From Streptomyces sp. NA04227 (GTDB taxonomy: Bacteria > Actinomycetota > Actinomycetes > Streptomycetales > Streptomycetaceae), in NCBI RefSeq assembly GCF_013364195.1, contig NZ_CP054918.1:5569001-5633000 (forward strand): DNA of 64,000 bases, written 5' to 3'. A program made the translations under genes and the position numbers. The notes beneath the pieces were generated by a model that was not told the DNA's origin, did not search any database, and was given only the letters and a program-made list of their open reading frames with translations. Each line of letters starts with the position of its first letter. The first letter of the stretch is position 1. Below are positions 58,797-64,000 of the stretch, piece after piece.

Positions 58797-61019
58797 GTGC
58801 GCATCGGGCTGATTACCGAGGGTGGTTACCCGTTCGCGAGCGGTGAGGCGAGGCTCTGGTGCGACCGGCTCGTGCGCGGGCTCGACCGGCACGAGTTCGA
58901 CATCTACGCGCTCAGCCGCAGCCGGAGCCAGGACGAGGAGGGCTGGGTCAGGCTGCCCGAGCAGGTGACACAGGTGCGTACGGCGCCCCTGTGGACGCCG
59001 GTCGAGCAGACGCCGGAACCGGGCAGGCGTGCCCGGCGCCGGTTCGCCGAGCTCTACGCGGAGCTCGCGGCGGCCCTGTGCGCACCGGAGGCCCCGCTCT
59101 CGTCCGAGGAGAGCGGAACCGGCCAGGCGGACCGTTTCAGCAACGCGCTGTACGGGCTGGCCGAACTCGCCCGTGCCGAGGGCTCACTGGCTCGCGCGCT
59201 GCTCTCCGAACGCGCCGTGCGCGCACTGGAGCGCGCCTGCCGCGCGCCCGGCGCACCGCGCGCCGTCCAACTCGCCCGCGTCCCCGACCTGCTCGCCGTC
59301 GCCGCCCACATCGAACGTGTCCTGCGCCCGCTGTCCCTCGACTGGTACGGCGACACCGGCCTCGGCTCCGCCGACCTGTGCCATGCCACCGGCGGCGGCA
59401 GCGTGGCCCTGCCCGGCCTCCTTGCCCGGCACTTGTCCGGCGTACCGCTGCTCGTCACCGAGTACGGGGTCCAGTTGCGCGCGCACTACCTGGGCGCCGG
59501 TGACGCCTCGCAGTCCCCGCCCGCCGTACGCGCCCTGCTCGCCGCCTTCCACGGCCGCCTGGCCGCCGAGGTCTACGCGCGCGCAGCGCTGATCACCCCC
59601 GGCAACTCCCATGCCCGGCGCTGGCAGGAACGCTGCGGCGCGGACCGCGCCAAGCTGCGGCTGGTCTACCCCGGCATGGACGCCTCCCGGTTCGGCGAGG
59701 AACCGGAGGACGCCGCCTGCGCGGACGAGCAGACCCTGGTCTGGGTCGGCCGCGTCGACCCGGCCAAGGACCTGGTCGGCCTGCTGCACGCGTTCGCCGC
59801 GGTCCGCCGCGAACGCCCCGGCACCCGGCTGCGCGTCATCGGCGCCCCGGCCGAGGGCGAGGAGGCCGCGGCCTACCTCGCCCAGTGCCGTGTCCTGGCG
59901 GCCCAGCTCTTCCCTGATGAGGCGGCGGGCCGGCACGAGGTCGGCGTCAACCCGGTGTCCTTCGAGGAGATCGGCTCGCCCGCGGTGCCCGACCTCGCCG
60001 CCGCGTACCTGGCGGGCAGCGTCGTGGTGCTCTCCAGCGTGGTCGAGGGCTTCCCGATCAGCCTTGTCGAGTCCATGTTCTGCGGCCGGGCCACGGTCTC
60101 CACCGATGTGGGCGCCGTGGTCGAGGTCATCGGCGGTACGGGTCTGGTGGTGCCGCCGCGCAACCCGCGTGCCCTGGCCGGGGCGTGCCTGAGCCTGCTC
60201 GGCGACGCCGCGCGCCGGGAGCGCCTGGGCGCGGCGGCGCGTGCGCGGGCGCTCGAACTGTTCACCGTGGACCAGAACGTCGAGGCGTTTCGCGGCATCT
60301 ACCTGGAGATCGTCTCGCACTGCCCCGTCCGCCGCGACGACGTCGACGAGGACGGCGAACCCCTCCCCTTCGCCGTCCCCGCCGAGGCCCACCTTCCCGG
60401 CCGGTGGACCACCGGTACAGGCGGACGCACCTCCGGGCGCTGGCTCACCGGCCATACGGGCAGGCCGAGTTGGGCGGATCGGGAGGGACGGGAGAGCCGC
60501 GAGAACGGCGAGGGCGCTAGTCGGTTGGGTGCTGGTGCTGGTGCTGGTGCTGGTGCGGCGTACGGCGGTGCCGGTGTGGCTGGTGGCGAAACGACTCAGC
60601 GGCAGGTGGGACCGGTGGGGTCGGTGCACGGCTCGGGGGTCGAGATGGGCGCAAGTGAGCGTCATGGCACCGGCGCTGGCGTGAGCTCCGTCGCTGGGGA
60701 CTCGATGGAGTGGCGGTTGTCGGGTTCTACAAGTTCCGTGAGTCCGTCGAGTTCGGTGGATCCGTCACATTCGGTGGGTCCGTCGAGTGCTGCGGGTGCG
60801 CCGGATTCTGCGGACTCTGCGGATTCGTTGGGTTCTGCGGGTGCGCCGAGCCCTGCGAGTCCGTCCGCTTCCACGAGTCCGTCCGCTTCCACGGGTCCGT
60901 CCGCTGCTACGGGTCCGTCCGCCTCTACGGGTCCCTCGGGTCCGTCCGGCCCAGATGAACTGTCGTGTCCGGCAGGCGAGTTCGCCGTACCCGTCGCGGT
61001 GGGGGAGGCGGGCCGATGA
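58797..61019 (+). CDS. PelF-like GT4 glycosyltransferase with DUF3492 and low-complexity tail
   Basis: 740 aa. The N-terminal DUF3492 part (IGLITEGGYPFASGEARLWCDRLVRGL) and a GT4 Rossmann domain (WVGRVDPAKDLVGLLHAFAAV; VVEGFPISLVESMFCGRATVSTDVGAVVEVIGG) match PelF-type sugar transferases of exopolysaccharide systems. The C-terminal ~200 residues are Ser/Gly/Ala/Pro repeats and a GGTGCT microsatellite (60530-60560), probably disordered. GTG 58797 follows GGGGGTG. No signal peptide. The stop overlaps the next start. Confidence 0.9.
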   Translation: MRIGLITEGGYPFASGEARLWCDRLVRGLDRHEFDIYALSRSRSQDEEGWVRLPEQVTQVRTAPLWTPVEQTPEPGRRARRRFAELYAELAAALCAPEAPLSSEESGTGQADRFSNALYGLAELARAEGSLARALLSERAVRALERACRAPGAPRAVQLARVPDLLAVAAHIERVLRPLSLDWYGDTGLGSADLCHATGGGSVALPGLLARHLSGVPLLVTEYGVQLRAHYLGAGDASQSPPAVRALLAAFHGRLAAEVYARAALITPGNSHARRWQERCGADRAKLRLVYPGMDASRFGEEPEDAACADEQTLVWVGRVDPAKDLVGLLHAFAAVRRERPGTRLRVIGAPAEGEEAAAYLAQCRVLAAQLFPDEAAGRHEVGVNPVSFEEIGSPAVPDLAAAYLAGSVVVLSSVVEGFPISLVESMFCGRATVSTDVGAVVEVIGGTGLVVPPRNPRALAGACLSLLGDAARRERLGAAARARALELFTVDQNVEAFRGIYLEIVSHCPVRRDDVDEDGEPLPFAVPAEAHLPGRWTTGTGGRTSGRWLTGHTGRPSWADREGRESRENGEGASRLGAGAGAGAGAAYGGAGVAGGETTQRQVGPVGSVHGSGVEMGASERHGTGAGVSSVAGDSMEWRLSGSTSSVSPSSSVDPSHSVGPSSAAGAPDSADSADSLGSAGAPSPASPSASTSPSASTGPSAATGPSASTGPSGPSGPDELSCPAGEFAVPVAVGEAGR

Positions 61020-62569
61020 GTGCCGAACCCCGCCGTCCGACTGTCGACCTCCCCGTCACTCCGCGGAGCCCGGGTGCCTGGAGCCCGGCATCGCAGGAGG
61101 TGCTGACGGCCGGGCAGGAGGAGCCGGTCGTCGCCTCGAAATCTTCGTCCACCTCCTCCATAGCCCTCGACACCCTCGACCCCTCACCCCACATGAACCC
61201 CACAGAATCCGCACGCCCCACCGCCGACTCCGAATTCGCCGCCCCCACAGCCGAGTTCGCGTCCCCCTCACCCGAATTCGAGTCCCGTACACCCGAATTC
61301 GAGTCCCGTACACCCGAATTGGCGTACCCCAGACCCGAATCCGGGGCCGCGCCGCCCAACGAAACCAGCGCCCCGCCCGCCGCCCGCCGCCCCGGCGGTG
61401 ACCCGGTGAAGGCGCTGCTGCACCAGCACCGTGACCTGTGCGAGCGTGCCGTGGACCCGCTGGAGATCGCCGCGGGTCTTGAGGCGCACGGCATCACCGA
61501 CCGGACCGCCGCACGCTTCCGCCACCGGGACGTGTTCGCGCTCGCCGAGGAGATGTATGCACGGGTGCCGCGCCGCGCGGACGGTGACGGCGACTTCGAC
61601 GACCGCGCCGTCGGCACCTCCGACACGGCAGGCGCCTCGGGCACCGCCGACGCGGTCGACCTCGGCGGCACCGCCGGTACCGACAACACCGGCTCGCCGC
61701 ACGCATCCGTACGCGAACCCGCCCCCACCGCACCACCGGGAACCCTGTGGGACTGGGCGCTCGCCCCGTTGCTCCCCGGTGCGGTCTGCGCCCTGACCGT
61801 GCTCGGGCTCGAAGTCACCGACGGGCAGGCGCACTTCGTGGTGGGCGTGGCCGGGACGCTCGGGCTCGGCCTGGCGATGGTGCCCGCGCTGGGTCGCGGC
61901 CCGCTCGGTTCACGGCACCACTTCGCTGTGGGCAGCCGGGTGTGGATCTGCTGGCTGCTGCTCTTTCTCCTGGCCGGGGACAGCCTGCTGCGCGCCGCCG
62001 TCATGGGCGGGCCGGACGAGCCGGGCCCCGTGGCGAGCGCGCCGTTGCTGGCGCTCGCCTGTGCCGTCGCGCCGGGCAGTTGGTGTGCGCGACTCTTCGC
62101 GACGGTGTCGGCGCGCAACCTGGCGGGCAGCCGCGGGCTCGCCGAATTCACCGCGCGGGTACGGCCGTTGCTGCTCGCGGCCGTCCTGCTGTTCCTGTGC
62201 GCACTCGGCCTGTTGCTCGCACTGACCACCGCGGTCCTCGGCGGCGAGGCCGGATACGCGCACCCGGCCGCCCTCGGCGCGCTGCTGTTCCTCGCCCGGC
62301 TGCTGCTCGCACGCGGCTTCACCCATGCCCCGGCCCTGGTACTCGCCGCGGTCGGTACCGGCGAGGCACTGGCGCTGGCGACTGTGTTCGCGGGACGACT
62401 GCCCGGCTGTGAATCCCTCTCCGTACCGGTGCAGCGCATCGTCGAGGACCACGGCCCCGGCCCGGTGGCCGCACTGATCTGCGGTACCGGCGCACTCGTT
62501 CTGCTCCTCCACGCCCTGCGCGCCCTCGCCAGGGCATCCGCCCACACCCGCGAGGGAGGAACCCGGTGA
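61016..62569 (+). CDS. Polytopic membrane protein of the polysaccharide cluster
   Basis: 517 aa. A disordered Ser/Pro/Glu N-terminus (with a duplicated PEFESRT), a soluble helical segment (DPVKALLHQHRDLCERAVDPLEIAAGLEAHGITDRTAARFRHRDVFALAEEMYARV), then about eight membrane helices from residue 245. The domain pattern recurs in streptomycete exopolysaccharide loci and looks like an assembly or export partner of the PelF-like enzyme, but this is inference. ATG 61016 overlaps the previous stop by 4 bp, hence coupled. Confidence 0.82.
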   Translation: MSAEPRRPTVDLPVTPRSPGAWSPASQEVLTAGQEEPVVASKSSSTSSIALDTLDPSPHMNPTESARPTADSEFAAPTAEFASPSPEFESRTPEFESRTPELAYPRPESGAAPPNETSAPPAARRPGGDPVKALLHQHRDLCERAVDPLEIAAGLEAHGITDRTAARFRHRDVFALAEEMYARVPRRADGDGDFDDRAVGTSDTAGASGTADAVDLGGTAGTDNTGSPHASVREPAPTAPPGTLWDWALAPLLPGAVCALTVLGLEVTDGQAHFVVGVAGTLGLGLAMVPALGRGPLGSRHHFAVGSRVWICWLLLFLLAGDSLLRAAVMGGPDEPGPVASAPLLALACAVAPGSWCARLFATVSARNLAGSRGLAEFTARVRPLLLAAVLLFLCALGLLLALTTAVLGGEAGYAHPAALGALLFLARLLLARGFTHAPALVLAAVGTGEALALATVFAGRLPGCESLSVPVQRIVEDHGPGPVAALICGTGALVLLLHALRALARASAHTREGGTR

Positions 62570-63102
62570 ACGGCCCGCGCGCCAGCGCGCGCACCACCGT
62601 CGTCCGCCCGAGCGCACACCTCACCACCCTCCGCACCACTTCCCTCCCGAGCGCGCACCCCACACCCGCCACCCACCCCACCCCGCACGCCCCCGGCGCA
62701 CACCATCCGCCCGCCCCCACAACCCACGCCACGCGCACCTCGCGCGCCCCCGGCACCCACCGCCCCGGCACCCCTGCCCCGCCCCCGGCGGCAGGCCCTC
62801 CCCGCCGGACGTCCCCACGCTCCCCGGCCGGGGCCTCCCGACTCACCACGGCACACCCTCGAAGGGACACCCAGATGACCGCTCCGCCTCGCGAGACCAC
62901 CGCTCCCCTCGCACCGCCCCCCGGTACGGCGACACCGGACGAGGACCGCCCCGGCCGCCCGAGCGGCCCGGTCCGTACCCCGGACCCCGGCCCCGCCCCC
63001 TCTCCCGCCCCCGCGCGAACCACGGCAACCCCCCGAGCCCTGGCAACCTCCCGTCGCCCGGCAACTCCCCACACCCACAAGCACAAGGGGGACGCCCGAT
63101 GA
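62566..63102 (+). CDS. Pro/Thr-rich hypothetical protein (low support)
   Basis: GTG 62566 overlaps the previous stop and gives 178 aa of Pro/Thr/Ala/His-rich sequence. More likely a 75-aa version starts at ATG 62875, which has GAAGGG upstream; both end in an ATGA overlap with the epimerase. The composition is extreme, no domain is visible and it could be non-coding. Treat as uncertain. Confidence 0.4.
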   Translation: MNGPRASARTTVVRPSAHLTTLRTTSLPSAHPTPATHPTPHAPGAHHPPAPTTHATRTSRAPGTHRPGTPAPPPAAGPPRRTSPRSPAGASRLTTAHPRRDTQMTAPPRETTAPLAPPPGTATPDEDRPGRPSGPVRTPDPGPAPSPAPARTTATPRALATSRRPATPHTHKHKGDAR

Positions 63103-64000
63103 GAGTTCTGCTGATCGGTGCCACGGGGTACCTGGGCCGGTTCGTCGCCGAGCGGCTGCTCGCGGACCCGGCGGTGCAGCTCACCGCGCTCGGCCGCCGC
63201 GACGACGCGGATGTCCGCTTCGACCTCGCGGGCGGCAGCCCCGGCGCGCTGAGCCGCTTTCTGGACGCGGTGCACCCGGGCGTCGTCATCAACTGCGCGG
63301 GCGCCACCCGGGGCGGCGCCCGGGACCTGACCCGGCACAACACGGTCGCCGTCGCCACCGTCTGCGAGGCGCTGCGCCGCAGCGGCTGCGGGGCGCGCCT
63401 GGTCCAGCTCGGCTGCGGCGCGGAGTACGGGCCGAGCCAGCCAGGTTCCTCCACCGCCGAGGACGCGGTGCCAAGGCCCGGCGGCCCGTACGGGGTGAGC
63501 AAGCTCGCCGCCACCGAGCTGGTGCTCGGCTCCGGTCTCGACGCGGTGGTGCTGAGGGTCTTCTCGCCCGCCGGTCCCGGCACCCCGGCGGGCTCCCCGC
63601 TCGGCCGGCTCGCGGAGGCGATGCGGCGGGCCATGCAGTCCGGGGACGGCGAACTGAAGCTCGGCGGGCTCGGCGCGCAACGGGACTTCGTCGACGTACG
63701 CGACGTGGCGCGCGCCGTGCACGCCGCCTCGCTGTCGGCCGCCCAGGGCGTGGTCAACATCGGCTCCGGCCGCGCGGTCCGGCTGCGCGACGCCGCCGCC
63801 ACCCTCGCCCGGGTCGCCGGATACGGCGGCACCCTGCACGAACTGGACGGCCCCGCCCACCCGGTGCGCGGCCCCATCGGACACCCGCGCGGCGAGCAGG
63901 AGCAGCCCGGGCCCGTACACCCGTATCCGGACGGCTGCGGCAGCTGGCAGCAGGCCGATGTGCGTACCGCCCGCGACCGGCTCGGCTGGCGGCCCCGGAT
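63099..64000 (+). CDS. NAD-dependent epimerase/dehydratase, 3' truncated by window edge
   Basis: Open from ATG 63099 to the end of the window (about 300 residues). The Rossmann motif LLIGATGYLGRFV binds NAD(P); the catalytic Tyr-Lys pair is in PYGVSKLAATE; a Ser/Thr-type third residue is replaced by Gly-Cys in QLGCGAEYG. Extended SDR family, acting on a nucleotide sugar. It lies in an overlap chain with the preceding genes, consistent with a polysaccharide operon continuing to the right. The C-terminus is missing. Confidence 0.9.
   Translation, partial: MRVLLIGATGYLGRFVAERLLADPAVQLTALGRRDDADVRFDLAGGSPGALSRFLDAVHPGVVINCAGATRGGARDLTRHNTVAVATVCEALRRSGCGARLVQLGCGAEYGPSQPGSSTAEDAVPRPGGPYGVSKLAATELVLGSGLDAVVLRVFSPAGPGTPAGSPLGRLAEAMRRAMQSGDGELKLGGLGAQRDFVDVRDVARAVHAASLSAAQGVVNIGSGRAVRLRDAAATLARVAGYGGTLHELDGPAHPVRGPIGHPRGEQEQPGPVHPYPDGCGSWQQADVRTARDRLGWRPR

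Noticed and set aside
60925..63084. 719-codon minus-strand frame
   Set aside because: Antisense of the membrane protein in the polysaccharide cluster; low-complexity Arg/Gly/Ala.

Overview
The window is a very GC-rich (about 72%) actinomycete chromosome segment, almost certainly from a Streptomyces. The evidence is GC-rich third codon positions, frequent GTG starts, the mycothiol gene mshB, TatB, a DUF3117 microprotein, a DivIVA-like protein, DUF3107 and DUF3152 proteins, and TAnnnT -10 elements placed 6-7 nt before start codons. No tRNA, rRNA, CRISPR array, IS element or prophage gene was seen. From memory, the order mshB, fdxA, dapC, dapE, LOG, folP-like, DivIVA-like, tag, DUF3117, O-methyltransferase, sigE, anti-sigma, htrA, tatB, mrp, MgtE_N/DUF1003, corA parallels the Mycobacterium tuberculosis Rv1170-Rv1239 region. 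The block rhlE-type helicase, ferritin-like, DUF3107, TetR, DUF3152 parallels Rv3211-Rv3207. Most of the window is therefore conserved core.

Layout. 1-2000: two ATPases of an oligopeptide importer that begins left of the window. 2200-9750: an S9 peptidase, mshB with small membrane proteins, a membrane-anchored peptidoglycan-binding protein, and a SirB1-type protein. 10000-15700: a GNAT protein, ferredoxin, the lysine/DAP genes dapC and dapE, and two exported proteins. 15770-20500: LOG, folP-like, DivIVA-like, 3-methyladenine glycosylase, enoyl-CoA hydratase, DUF3117. 20600-27300: an envelope-stress module (methyltransferase, sigE, zinc anti-sigma factor, HtrA, TatB). 27600-33600: Mrp, DUF1003, MgtE_N/CBS and CorA. 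34200-38300: an MMPL exporter and an ArsR-type regulator paired with a coiled-coil membrane protein behind twin operators. 38400-44200: PHP, MarC, NYN, a hydrolase and membrane proteins. 44500-52800: helicase, ferritin-like, DUF3107, TetR and DUF3152. 52800-58700: a peptide ABC importer preceded by a Cys-containing leader peptide and a three-arm RNA switch. 58800-64000: the start of a polysaccharide cluster (PelF-like glycosyltransferase, membrane protein, NAD-dependent epimerase cut by the window end).

The most interesting region is 52.8-58.7 kb. A strong promoter fires directly onto the ATG of a 31-residue peptide ending in Cys-Arg. It is followed by three 9-nt arms that form mutually exclusive hairpins, then a complete importer operon whose permease carries Cys pairs in its outer loop. 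I infer translation-coupled attenuation of a thiol- or Cys-peptide importer. Other observations are nine probable leaderless transcripts, two non-canonical start codons (ATT, CTG), an ECF-type promoter before sigE, a GTPAHG repeat shared by two unrelated membrane proteins, a long unexplained leader before corA, and many near-perfect terminator hairpins.
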